NCBI RefSeq assembly: GCF_047948215.1 | Contig: NC_134458.1 | Location: 132,993,571-133,057,570 of the forward strand | Source: Lycorma delicatula | Taxonomy: Eukaryota > Arthropoda > Insecta > Hemiptera > Fulgoridae | Reading direction: 5' to 3' | Length of the DNA stretch: 64,000 nucleotides | Part shown: positions 22,808 through 33,875 of the stretch, one piece after another | Position numbering within the stretch: the stretch's first letter is position 1 | Layout: the number at the start of each line of letters is the position of its first letter | The notes under the pieces: generated by a model | The model's input: the letters and a program-made list of their open reading frames with translations, nothing else | Told to the model about the DNA's origin: nothing | Databases searched by the model: none | Translations under genes and position numbers: made by a program

Positions 22808-23542
22808 AACTAGCATCCCCGTCGCAGTTAGGGGATGTTTAGCCGGTCATGGCTCAATTCGCTTGCCCTTCTCGTCTAGCCAGGTGGTTCTGTACCTTGG
22901 ACCCCCCTGAGTTCATTAAACTTATGCTTGTGAGAATAATAATGATATAAAAAATAAAAATTAAAGCCTGTTCAATTTACTCGTATAAAAAAAATCAGTG
23001 TATTGCAATTTCTTCAAAGCAAGAGTTTGGTTAGCACAGGACCGGAAAATTTGAGTGACCTGAAGATTTGGGTTTCAAAATATTCGGCCTACATTTTAAA
23101 AATAGTAAGTATAACTAGTTACCCGTACGGAGAACGGGTAAAAATATATTTCGTCCGTTTCTTAGCGTTACCCGACCAATACCGACAATAGTTGAAAATG
23201 GGGAAAATTTTCAATCATTGTGTAATTTTTTTTAAAATCTTTCACCTCTTTCAAGGTCGAATTTCGTACAATCTAGAAATTGATTTTCAGATATTCCAAT
23301 GAAAATTACATACATTAAAAATCAAATTGATATCTTCATTTGATACCGAGAAATTATAAATTTCATTGTTAATCCATTTTTACCCTTTAAATTCGGAATT
23401 TCGGAAATCCTTTCAAAGTGTGCACTTACACCGTAAGAAGAATGTGTATACAAATTTTCATCAATTTATCTTCAGTAGTTTTTGCTGGGCGTAGATAATG
23501 AATCAATCACGAGTAGTTGTTTTACGTTTATATAGATATACT
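22808..23542 (+). repeat. ACTAGC-type dispersed repeat, copy 1 (complete)
   Basis: It starts AAAACTAGCATCCCCGTCGC and continues GGGATGTTTAGCCGGTCATG and TGCTTGTGAGAATAATAATG. It ends TTCATCAATTTATCTTCAGT AGTTTTTGCTGGGCG...TTTATATAGATAT. There is no open frame. Structure and ends resemble widespread insect non-coding repeats, but the class (SINE, LINE 3' end or DNA element) is not clear. Confidence 0.8.
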
Positions 23543-23545
23543 AGC

Positions 23546-23822
23546 ATCCCCGTCGCGGTTTTTGGTTACTTGCGTTTCCCATCGCGGTAAATTTATTTTT
23601 AATTATGTTTTTTAGTCAAGTAAATAAGGTCAAGTAACCGAATCGCGTCCCGCAGACAGTAACAATGACAGTGGCTGTATAGTTTGAACCGCGCGCCGTA
23701 TGCCGTCGCACCTTTAAATAATCGAAATTCAAAAAATCTCGAAAATGGTTTTTGAAATATATATCTGAATGGTTTATATATAAATATATCTTGTTTTGAT
23801 TATATATCTGAAGCCAAAAAAA
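23546..23822 (+). repeat. ACTAGC-type repeat, copy 2 (internally deleted)
   Basis: It begins directly at the end of copy 1 with TACTAGCATCCCCGTCGCGG and keeps the 5' part and a middle piece, but lacks the conserved 3' end. Head-to-tail placement suggests tandem duplication or preferential insertion at ATA/TA-rich ends. Confidence 0.7.
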
Positions 23823-24850
23823 TAGAGCATTCCCGTCGCGATTGTGCCCGCGTTATATGATTATTTGCATTTCCAGTCGCGATCTGGGGATATTTAGCCG
23901 GTCATGGCTTGCTTCGTTCGCCGTTCTCGTTCAGCCAGGGAGGCTCTGCCCCTAAAACCCTGCTGTATTAATTCACGCTTGTGAGAATAATAATGATAAA
24001 TAAAAATTAAACCCTGTCCAATTTATGAAAAATATCATTGTATTTTAATTTCTTCAGAGCAACAGTTTATTCAGTACAGGACCCAACATTTTCAGTGATC
24101 TAAGAGTATAGATTTCAAAACAATCGGCCTCCATCTTAAAAGTATTAGTTGAAACTGGTTATCTGTACTTCGTACGGGTAAAAAAGTATTTTACTTGGTT
24201 TTTAGCGTTACCCAACAAATACCACTAAGAAGTGACCGTACTTCGTTTCTCATTTATTTTCAATTACTTTTATTTTATGTTTTTAGTTAAGTAACTGGTG
24301 GCAGCTTCAGCCAATTGCGTCCCACATACAGCAACAGTAGCTATGTTGGTGAGCCGCCACGCCGTACACCGTCGCACCCCTTTAAAGTTCGAAATTAAAA
24401 AAAAAAAAACGGAGAATGGTTTTAGATATTTATCTGAAGAGTATTTGCAAGCTCCAATCTAGTGAATATCTCGTTTAGTATAGTCACAAATTTGCAAGCA
24501 TTGTTGACATTTTTTTACCTTTCTTCACCCTTTCAAATTCGAATTTCGAAAAAACTAGAAATTGGGTTTTAGATATTTAATGAAAATTATACACATCAAA
24601 AATCAATTGATATCTTCATTTGTTACCGAGAAATTAAAAAAAAAAAAAAAAAAAATTAGCAAGGTTCTAAAAATATTCAAAATTCATTTTAATCCTTTAA
24701 ACTCGGAATTTCAAAAATAATTTTTTGATGTGCACTTACACCGTAAGAAAAACATGTGTACAAATTTTCATCAATTTATCTTCAGTAGTTTTTGCTGGGT
24801 GTTAATGAATCAGTCAGTCGGGAAAGTTGTTTTATAGGCACAGATATAAG
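23823..24850 (+). repeat. ACTAGC-type repeat, copy 3
   Basis: It starts GAGCATTCCCGTCGCGATTG, carries GATATTTAGCCGGTCATGGC and TGTGAGAATAATAATGATAA, and ends with CAGTAGTTTTTGCTGGGTGT and TTGTTTTATAGGCACAGATA. An A21 run sits inside at 24636-24656. No coding sequence. Confidence 0.75.
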
Positions 24851-25745
24851 TACTTAAAGTAAATAGTAGTAAAATTACTTTTCAACCAGATATGGCAAAA
24901 AAAGTAATTTTTTTGTAATCTTAAGACATAAATATATCTTATATAATATCTGATATATATCAGATATATCTGATATAATATTAACATGTAATAGAAATAA
25001 ATAATGTATTAAATTTCGTAATATTTAACAATTAAATATGAAATATTTAAAATTATTTGGTAAAAAAAAAGTATTACAAAAATTAACCAACCGACATTCT
25101 ACTGGTTGCAAAAGATAAATTATAATTATCAATGTGGTGTGTCTGTCACAACTTTCAATGTCATCTAATGTTAGATAAATACGTCTTTTAAATGTGAAAT
25201 TAAAGAACGGGTTGAGGGAAGCCTGATATTTTGTGGTTTTTGTGGTGTATAACTCAGACTGCAAAATGAAATTGTAGACAAGAAACTCATAGACAAAAAA
25301 AAAAGTACAACATTCACTTTCTCCCTCCGTATTATTCATCATACACACATGCGCACACATACACACAACAAAAAGAAATAGAACTCATATACATCTAAAA
25401 TTACACCAAGATTATGTGTAAAGTTAGCTTACATCTTATACGGTAAAATGAAGGACGATTAGAACTTTTAACTGTTACAAATAAATATTATACGTATAAT
25501 AAGCTAAAAATAAAGTACCCGACTATTTCAAACGTCAGTTATTATTATTTATTAATAAAACTTTAATATAGTTAAAGTAGCAAAAATCATAATTAGGTGA
25601 GGGATAAATACATAAAATATATCATAAATAATACTTATTTACAAAGGTTTACGTTTTTATTACCAATTAGATAATTCTGATTATAAAAAAGTTGTGTAAC
25701 GAATATGAAATTGATATTAATGTTTATTTATAGTTAAATATAAGT
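24851..25745. other. AT-rich DNA, no gene seen
   Basis: Contains a nested palindromic tract built from ATCTGATATATATCAGAT (about 24950-24985). No coding signal that I trust. Confidence 0.5.
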
Positions 25746-25747
25746 GC

Positions 25748-25893
25748 TTTTACAATGAAATAAATGATTTAACCTATTTAATTATACATTTGATGCAATT
25801 GATATAAAATAATAAACTTTATTAAAATTAAATAAATAAACCCTATAAAAATGAAAGTTGTTACCCCTACAGATTTTTACACAAAAAGAAACC
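25748..25893 (+). repeat. ~145-bp direct repeat, copy 1
   Basis: It matches 26812-26960 in the same orientation. Shared pieces are AAATTAAATAAATAAACCC and TTACCCCTACAGATTTTTAC ACAAAAAGAAA. The two copies flank about 0.9 kb that includes two SINEs. Confidence 0.8.
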
Positions 25894-25946
25894 CCTTTTT
25901 AAATTATTATCATTTTAACGCTTCCAAGATGCAATCAAATCGAATT

Positions 25947-26111
25947 TGCTGATCTCGGTGGTAGAGCGATAGCGTCTCGGCCTTCCATCCGGAAATCCCG
26001 GGTTCAAAACCCGGTCAGGCATGGAGTTTTTCATACGCTACAAAATTTCTATTTCATATTCTCATGCACAAGCTTTATGTGGTGAATTAATCATCCAAAA
26101 GAAAAAGAAAA
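25947..26111 (+). mobile_element. tRNA-derived SINE (family B)
   Basis: The head is tRNA-like: A-box TGGTAGAGCGA (25959-25969), B-box GGTTCAAAACC (26001-26011) within a perfect T-stem CCGGG...CCCGG. The first seven bases pair poorly with the 3' acceptor side and no clean anticodon stem forms, so it is not a working tRNA gene. A tRNA-unrelated body (TTTTTCATACGCTACAAAAT) and an A-rich end (CCAAAAGAAAAAGAAAAC) follow. Internal A and B boxes would direct RNA polymerase III. Confidence 0.8.
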
Positions 26112-26625
26112 CCTAAGATTATTATACTAATATAAACTGTTATAAAGACATCTTTTTTAATTCAGTCTCGACAAGAATTTTTTATCGATTATTCTCGTAG
26201 ATACAAATATCAAAATCGTATAGGCTACATTTTAATTAATATTATCTATAGATATAGTGTCTGCGTTGATACGTGCTACTTATATCTAAATGATTGTTCC
26301 TTACATTAACATATCAAATCTAGATCAATGTAACTCATTTATGTTTTAATAATTAAAAGATATTATGGTAGAAAATAAAAATAAGTTAAACAAGCATTTA
26401 AAATGTCAATATGAAATTGAAGGAGATTAAGTTCGATAATGGATAATCAAAAATATTTGAGAGATTAAGTGAAAGAGAATAAATAATTTTAAAGGGAATA
26501 AAATAATGTTTTGTTTATATTGTTAAAGGAAATCTTTACCAAAAAAACAGCTGTAGGTATAAATTACAGATAATCAAAAAGTCTCGCAACTCAGAATTTG
26601 AAAATGTAGCTCTTGGGATCAGAAA
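26112..26625. other. AT-rich DNA, no gene seen
   Basis: Spacer between two SINEs. No coding or RNA signal. Confidence 0.5.
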
Positions 26626-26627
26626 TT

Positions 26628-26805
26628 CACCGGGTTGGTCTAGTGGTGAACTCGTCGTTGCAAATCAGCTGATTTCGAAGTTGAGAGTTCTAAGGTTTAT
26701 ATCCTAGTAAAAGCAGTTACTAGTAACTGCCTTTACTAGGATTTAAACCTTATTGTGGATACCGGTGTTCTTTATTGGTTGGGTTTCAATTAACCACACA
26801 TCATA
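26628..26805 (+). mobile_element. SINE family A, 3'-truncated, with internal 42-bp palindrome
   Basis: Head CACCGGGTTGGTCTAGTGGT (A-box-like) is present. The B-box is decayed. The middle has GGATACCGGTGTTC and GGTTGGGTTTCAATTAACCA, then the copy ends at CACACATC. Positions 26701-26742 form a near-perfect palindrome not seen in the other copies. The direct repeat copy 2 starts directly after it. Confidence 0.85.
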
Positions 26806-26811
26806 AAGACG

Positions 26812-26960
26812 CTTACAATGAGATATATGACTTAACCTATTTGGTTATACATTAAAGTTGATGCAATAGATATAAAATAGTAAATTTTATTATAATTAAA
26901 TAAATAAACCCAATAAAAATGACATTTATTACCCCTACAGATTTTTACACAAAAAGAAAA
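26812..26960 (+). repeat. ~145-bp direct repeat, copy 2
   Basis: Same-orientation partner of 25748-25893. Confidence 0.8.
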
Positions 26961-27378
26961 AGTAAATTTTTTTCTTTTGTTTAAAACTCTTCAGAAAAAG
27001 AAAGAAAGCTCTTGGAATCAGAGATCTGTAGTGAAATTAATATGTTATTGGTGATATTGAATATCCTCTTCTTAACGTGGTATACGTTCGTTTACTTAAA
27101 CAGTCAATCATACTTCCTTTCATGAAACGTTTGTTGCGTAAATGTTTAATGAATTTTTCACTACGAAGCAATTTATGTTTTAGAACATTATCAACAAACT
27201 AACTCTTACATCTAGACGTAACAATTATAATGGAATATATTTCCTGAGACAAGTTTGCCGAATAAATCAAATATAAATTGTTTCCTCGGATGATTTAAAA
27301 AAATAATTAAATAGAAAAAACGGATTAATGACAGAAAGAGGTTTTAATTTTTTTATTAAAATATGCGTACATTGTTAG

Positions 27379-27605
27379 ATAATATTCAGTGATGAAGCTA
27401 GGTTTTGTTTAAGAAATAAAAGTAACGCACAGAATAGATCAATTTGGAAATGGTAGACCAATATGCGTTTCATGAATCGCCCCAATAAAGTGAAAAAATT
27501 GATGTTTGGTTGTTATTTCGCGGAAGGAAGTTGTTAGTTGTTAATTTTAGTATATCTTTATTCCAACCAATTACTGTGTACACATATATATAACGACATA
27601 AATTG
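27379..27605 (+). pseudogene. Tc1-like transposase remnant
   Basis: One frame reads IFSDEARFCLRNKSNAQNRS followed by IW, two stops, and MNRPNKVKKLMFGCYFAEGS. This has the shape of the first-Asp block (SDE) and the following K.LMFGC.F block of Tc1-family DDE transposases. Later catalytic blocks and inverted ends were not found. The preceding 300 bp may hold more of it. Recognition rests on one motif pair, so confidence is moderate. Confidence 0.55.
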
Positions 27606-27619
27606 TCTCTAGATAACTA

Positions 27620-30600
27620 GAGCAATTATTTATCCTTCAGTGCTAAATACTTAAAATAAATTAATACAGTAATTAGAGATAATATTAATAAACATATTAA
27701 TTATGCAAAATAAAAAATTAAAAATTTACTAATAGGGATAGTATTATATTTATCTTTGGTTGGCAGTTTGTGACCTAATCTATCTTTGATAATTAATTAT
27801 CTGCTTATAGATAATACAATTTAAGTGTATATTTTAATCTAATGAATAATCTGTCGAAATTATGGATTTATGATTCTCACTTGCTTACTTCTTTAACATA
27901 AATCTTTTCTATAGTTATCGCTTAAATATTTTTATTTAAAAATTGTATCGATTTTTGGCCCCGGATACAAAAATTGTTTTTTATATACTGCGGGTATATG
28001 CAGTAAATCTACATCAATACCATCAATAAATGTCTTTACCAACACATAATAACTAAAGATATGATTATTTTAATAACAATAATAATAATCCTCTCCCCAT
28101 TAAAGAAATGAAGATGAATATAAAAAAAGAAAATGAGAAGATTACAAGAACTGAGTATTCGCATTGAACAATGTTTTTCAAAGAGTGAAAGCTAGTTTAG
28201 AAGTAGGTGGTGGGTATTCTAAACGTATAATTTAGCACATAATTAAACGATTTTAACAAAATTAACAAAAATTGGTTAACTATTTAAATTTATTTAAAAT
28301 TAAATTTTTTTATTTACTCTTGAGTTATAAATGTCTGTTGAAAACCCCTAAAAAGAAAAAAAGAAAATATTTCTATACATACATATTTATAGACCATTAT
28401 TACATATTTTTACTTATTTATAAGGAATCCACTCCCGAAGTTTTCCCTAGTGTTTGAAAAGTTTTCTATAGATATCATCAAACACACACACAATCCATAC
28501 ACACTTACATGAATAATACATTATTTTAAATCAAAGGTTTAGTATTTTTGAAGTCAGAGTCTCAAAACGTTAAAAAAAAAAATTCTGGGTTGGGGTAATT
28601 TTTTATCGGATTGCAGTATTTTCCTTCTACTATATACCATTGCATTGGATAAGGTAAAAAAAAGCTGTATGTTATACGGATTACAAGTGAATTGATTTAA
28701 ATAAATAAGTAAAAATGAAAAATTATTTGAATAAAAAAAAAGAATTGAACTCTTTTGTACAACAGTTATAAATCTCTCCATTTATTGGAATGTATATAAT
28801 GTTTTAACATTCCCATCTTTTTTTTGTAACTCAAATTTAAATTAAAGATTAATTATAGTCATAAATCATTACATTTTTTCAGTTATTTTTGGATATTTCA
28901 ATATTATTTGCTAATCCAATAGCATAATTTAGAGATGAGTCAATTGCTGCAATAATGATTTAACTATTTCAGGTGCTTAGATAATCATTTACCTGACAAA
29001 ATAATTTAATTTAGTCATCGCTTTGTAAAAAAAAGAGAATATATAATAAATAAATAACACTACCTTAGATTTATGACTCAAATAATTTTATAAAAAAATA
29101 AGAAAATCTCTCTTGTGTAATTAATATTACTAAACAGAAATATATGTATGTAAAATTTAAAATTTTTTCATCACATATATTAAAATAAGCGTCTGCTTGT
29201 AAAATAATGACAATAAACTAAAAAAGAAAAATTCAGGAAATCTTCATGTAATAACAAATAAATTCCTCGTATTATTTATATACTCCTATAATAAATTTTA
29301 TTTCGCGTAAAAAAGGAAATAATTAAGAGTTAAAAATATTTTAAAAGGAAATTTTATTTAATGTTATATTTGATAAGCGTTAAATTTTATTCATTTTCAT
29401 TTTGTTCCGCCAAGTATTTCGAAATAATATTTACATCACTGAAAAATAATACAATATATCTTATTTTAAAAACTTTATAATAATTTATTTTCTCGGACGT
29501 AAGATTTTAAAATGTATTTCTAACACTTTAAAATACAATAAAATGAAAAAAATAAGTTAATGAGCTGTGTAATTTGATTATTTATTTAATAACCTATTAT
29601 AACAGAAAGAAAACTCTAAATAAAAGCTTTCATTTTTATATTTAAAAAAAAAAAACAAGAAAACAGGGACCATATTTAAATGTATTGTTACGGTAAACAT
29701 AAATAAGAAAATCATCAAGTAATAGCTACCACTTAACTACAATATTGAAAATGAATATTTAATGACCGGAAATAAACTATATATTTTTCACGATAAGTAA
29801 ATTAATTTACTTTCTCTAATATTAACAAATAAATAAACAGCCAACAAAAATTATGATTTATTTTTTTCATTTACTATTATTTACTAACTGATAGTGATAA
29901 CGGTTTCGCTTTGTGTTTTACCAATTGTTCTCCACCAAAATTCTTGATTGTGATTTCAAAAAGAAAAAAATACAAGTGCAGCTAATTGATAAATATACAT
30001 TTTTTCTAACCTCACGGTATATACCGTACTATGTTGTATCATAAATTATTTAAATAAAATTGCAACAGAATTTGCGTACTGTTATTACATATGCATAAGT
30101 TTACGCAAAAAAAAGGTAAGAACAATGAGGAAAAGTTATAAATATGTATAAGTTTTTTTTGCAAATTATATATTGAAAGAATGGATTAGTTATATACTAT
30201 TTCTTTTTTCAATAAAAACAGAATATTGAATTATGAAATAACAAAAAAAAACTTCTGGCAATATATTGTATGGCTTTTGCGATTATTAATAATAAGAATT
30301 AGAAGAGTAGAGCAAAAAAAAATAAAGAAAAAATAAAGTAAAAAAAGAATATATTTTATAGAGATGGGAAATGAATTTTAAGAAAACCTTTTCTAAAAAT
30401 ATCCATTTAATTAAGTTAAAAAAATCTGCTTAATTAAAGTTTACTCTAAATCTATCACCCCCTTAAATAAAGGCTAAAATAAGAAAAAGGATATTTTCAA
30501 ATAATCTTTTTCTACTTTAGGTTTGGGGTATATAATTTTAAAAAAGCTGATGTGTACAACTCATGACTTCCTTATACCCTTGTTAAATTACATATACACA

Positions 30601-30760
30601 TTTTTTTTTAATTAAACGTACATAAAATTGTATTTCATTAATAACTTCTGATATTTTTTATTCATTTTTTATTGTTATTATTGAATTGCTATTTATAGTA
30701 AAGTTGTTTTTACAATCAGAGTTTAATAATTATTAATAAATCAGTATATTTAAATTAAAA
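27620..30760. other. AT-rich DNA, no gene seen
   Basis: A 3-kb stretch dominated by A/T runs and short repeats. I see no exon-like frame, no RNA gene and no transposon end. Confidence 0.5.
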
Positions 30761-30769
30761 AAGGAGATG

Positions 30770-31236
30770 AAATCTGATTCGAACCTTCCCAAATACCCAA
30801 ATATTTCATTAATTAAAATTTTATTTGTCTATAACTCTGGAACTATTGAAAATAAGTACCACTTACGATACATTGTTGAAAAGAAGCTCTCAGTAAGAAA
30901 TTATTATTGCAGTTAAAAAAAAGTTCAAAATCCAATTTTCTTTTTGATTTTGGGGTTTTCTGGACACTTTTGGTTCAATCGATTGCAATCAAAAGGGGAG
31001 GTGCACAACTAGGTGTTACTACAGTCCTAAATCCAAAATTTCAACATCCTACGGCTAATTATTCTTAGTTATGCGAGGTACGTACATTCGTACGTATGTA
31101 CGTACAGACGTCACACTGAAACTAGTCAAAGTGGATTCAGGGATGGTCAAAATGGATATTTCCGTAGAAATCTGAAAACCGAATTTTTTTGCGATCACAA
31201 TACTTCCTTTACTTTGTGCAAGGAAGTAAAAAAGGA
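30770..31236 (-). repeat. Dispersed repeat copy, ~470 bp, unclassified
   Basis: Less AT-rich than its flanks, with an abrupt end at GCAAGGAAGTAAAAAAG. The terminal 40 bp recur inverted at 4231-4270, proving it is repeated. It contains a GTAC-rich palindromic patch (31080-31110). A short minus-strand frame crossing it has no family resemblance and is not called a gene. Confidence 0.65.
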
Positions 31237-32380
31237 TTGTAGAATTTCTTGATAGCTCCATATATTAAGAAAAAACTTTCAAGACATTTTTGAAAAATAT
31301 TTAAACGGAAGGAAGATAGAGCGAAAGTACAAAAGTCGTATATTTCAATTTTAACGGGTGAGGACTGATTTTTTTTTAAAAGTTCAGAATTATTTATTTA
31401 TATTTAAATTGTACGTAACAAATTTGCTTCAATAAGGTTTTTTTTTAAAATACCTCTGCAGAAAATCGAAATTATTTTTTACGAGATATAAATAAATGAA
31501 TTATTTATTTATATGAACGAATTAAAAAAAAATAATATGATCAATGCCACATATGTATAAATATTTGAACCAAATAAAAGAAAATCGGTTTGGTAAATTC
31601 CGAGATATAAGGCCAGAAGCAATATGACACACATATGTACGTATGTTTTTTTTTCGGTTTAGTTGAGCTAGTTGTATCCTAAATGTAAAATTTGCAAAAA
31701 ACTTAATACTCCATTTTTGACATGATCACCATATTTTCCCCTTTAATATACTTAATCTAGCTGTATTCGCCGGGAAAGGAAAAGTATGTAAGCCTAATAA
31801 GTTTTATGTTGCATATTTACGATTTTACACAAATTTTATAGTTTTTTTTTTAAATTAATAAAAAAATAACGCGTAAAATAAAAATAAAATTTATTATAGT
31901 AATATAATAAAAATTACTATTACAAGATGGCAACACTCTTGACTAATACAAACATAAATATATATATATATAATTTTAAGTTGCCGATCAGATTGTAGTT
32001 TTATTGATTAGATAATAAGAAAAATGTTTAATTAATACCTAAAATAAAAAGAAGGATTACTCTTTCAATTAACAATTAATTTTTCATATTCCTGTTTCCA
32101 ATTTAATCTAAAATAAGATTTAATGTATATTTTTTATGTTTGGAAATTAATTTAGGTACATTTATCGAATATCGGCGCCACTGATTATTTGTTTAAATAC
32201 TCAATTTATTTCTTTTTAACAATATAGGAATGCTACTTAAAAATTTTAAATGCCTTGGGAAAAAATAAGTAAAGAGTAAGTTTCCTTATCATAATGACGT
32301 AAATTCAACTCTGTATCATATATGATGTATTGCAGCCGATTGCGTAGAGTTGGTTCTGTACGTTTATCGTGAAAATGTTT
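31237..32380. other. AT-rich DNA with a GGCAACACT 9-mer
   Basis: No coding signal. GGCAACACT at 31929-31937 is one of three exact copies between 31.9 and 35.4 kb. Confidence 0.45.
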
Positions 32381-32384
32381 AATT

Positions 32385-32765
32385 TCGCTACCGACGTTTA
32401 ACATGAATGCTTAGAATTTGTCGACGACAAACACGATGCCATTGAGTTCCTGCAACAGCTTAGCATTCTACAGGGAACCAGGAACATATCACAATGGACA
32501 TTGCTATATATCTTTACGAAACTGACGGTGTTGTATGGAGTTTCAACGCAAAATCTTACCACAAAAGTATTCATGGCATTAAATTCTTGTGGGGATCACT
32601 GAAATGACGAATAAAAAGCATAGGCGAACTGTCAGGCATCAAGTGGAATCTTTCTTCGCCGAATTGATGTAGCATCACATGATAGGGGATGAGAGAACCT
32701 GTGCCAGAAATTACTCGATGCAATAAGGGATACCTGGCTACAGGAAGTCGTCATTTAGATCAGTA
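32385..32765 (+). other. Less AT-rich block, possible decayed coding sequence
   Basis: A frame here reads HECLEFVDDKHDAIEFLQQL then SILQ, and further on IRDTWLQEVV. This faintly recalls the N-terminal part of ISXO2/IS1595-type transposase-derived genes in insects. The match is short and the frame breaks, so this is a suggestion only. It could also be an old exon copy. Confidence 0.2.
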
Positions 32766-32899
32766 AGTAAATTTTCCGTAATCTTTAATTTTAAATAATG
32801 CAGCAGCCGGTAAATTAACAAAGAACCAAGAAATTCGTTCAAAAAACCACCGATTTGAAGGGAACAAATGAGGGCGGCAGTATTCGACAAAGTAACATA

Positions 32900-33810
32900 A
32901 TCTATATATATATATATATATTTATTTATTTACTTATTTAACATCATACATATACTTTGTACTCATCCTACACATTTATAGGGGAGTATCACTATGAAAG
33001 GTGATAACTTAAGGGAAACTGTTCTGTACACCTTTCGATATAAATAAGAAATAAGTTGGAGAGACTACAGCGGTGTGGATTGGTTTTTTTTAAATGAACA
33101 ATTGAAAATAATTTTTATTTAAAAGTAAAAATATCTTCAACTATCGCAGTGCGTTAAGACAGAAGAACAAAAACAAAAAACAACCCAGACGCCATAAAAT
33201 GGATTAATCTACAAGAATAATTAGGCGAAATCATTAATTGAATGAACTACTGAAATTAATAAATGAAATACATTTTTAATATATCATCAACATAGTATTT
33301 AATAGACATTAACTTTCTATAATATTCAGCCGCTTAGTATCAATCTCGAAAAGATGTTTTAGTAAAAATCTGTTAAAAGTTTATGAATTTTTTATTTATT
33401 TAAAACTTTTGTATTAAATTCACAGATCCTTCTGAAATATGATATTATTGAAGAATTATTTTGGTTAATATATACTAAGACGTTTTAACAACAAGCGGAG
33501 GAGAGAGAATCGTGTAAAGATTATTCTCTAAATTTAAAAAAAAGAAGAATAACTGCTTACACTGTATCAGTAAGAATAAAAAAATGGTAGTGTGTACAAT
33601 AAAAGAATAATCCACTTTAGCAAGGAATGGAAAATTGCAACCAATTATAAACTGATGACAAAAAATAATTTAATATCAAAAAGGTCACATTTTGTTAACT
33701 TTGAGCTTAGAGGCGGCCTACTTCCGTATGTTTAGTTCTAGGCATCTCCTGTATGAATGTACAACAAATACAGTATAGTAATTGTATTGCATTAAGTGTA
33801 TGATCAAAAT
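32900..33810. other. AT-rich DNA, no gene seen
   Basis: Starts with a short (TA)n tract (32903-32922). No coding signal. Confidence 0.5.
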
Positions 33811-33816
33811 CGTACG

Positions 33817-33818
<2 letters not shown>

Positions 33819-33869
<51 letters not shown>
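33819..33869. repeat. Poly-T run of 51
   Basis: An uninterrupted T51. On the minus strand it would be a poly-A tail, but I see no retroelement body on its right side and no target duplication. Confidence 0.9.

Positions 33870-33875
<6 letters not shown>

Noticed and set aside
22808..24850. CRISPR-like array from repeated blocks
   Set aside because: Units are hundreds of bases long, diverged and without regular spacers, in a eukaryotic setting.
25025..25366. 113-codon minus-strand frame
   Set aside because: AT-biased composition, CA-repeat encoded start and no family resemblance. Not called a gene.
25947..26020. Functional tRNA gene
   Set aside because: A and B boxes and a T-stem are present, but the acceptor ends pair poorly and there is no clean anticodon stem. 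A SINE-like body and A-rich tail follow.
31080..31110. GTAC palindrome as a separate regulatory site
   Set aside because: It lies inside the dispersed repeat 30770-31236 and is best explained by that.
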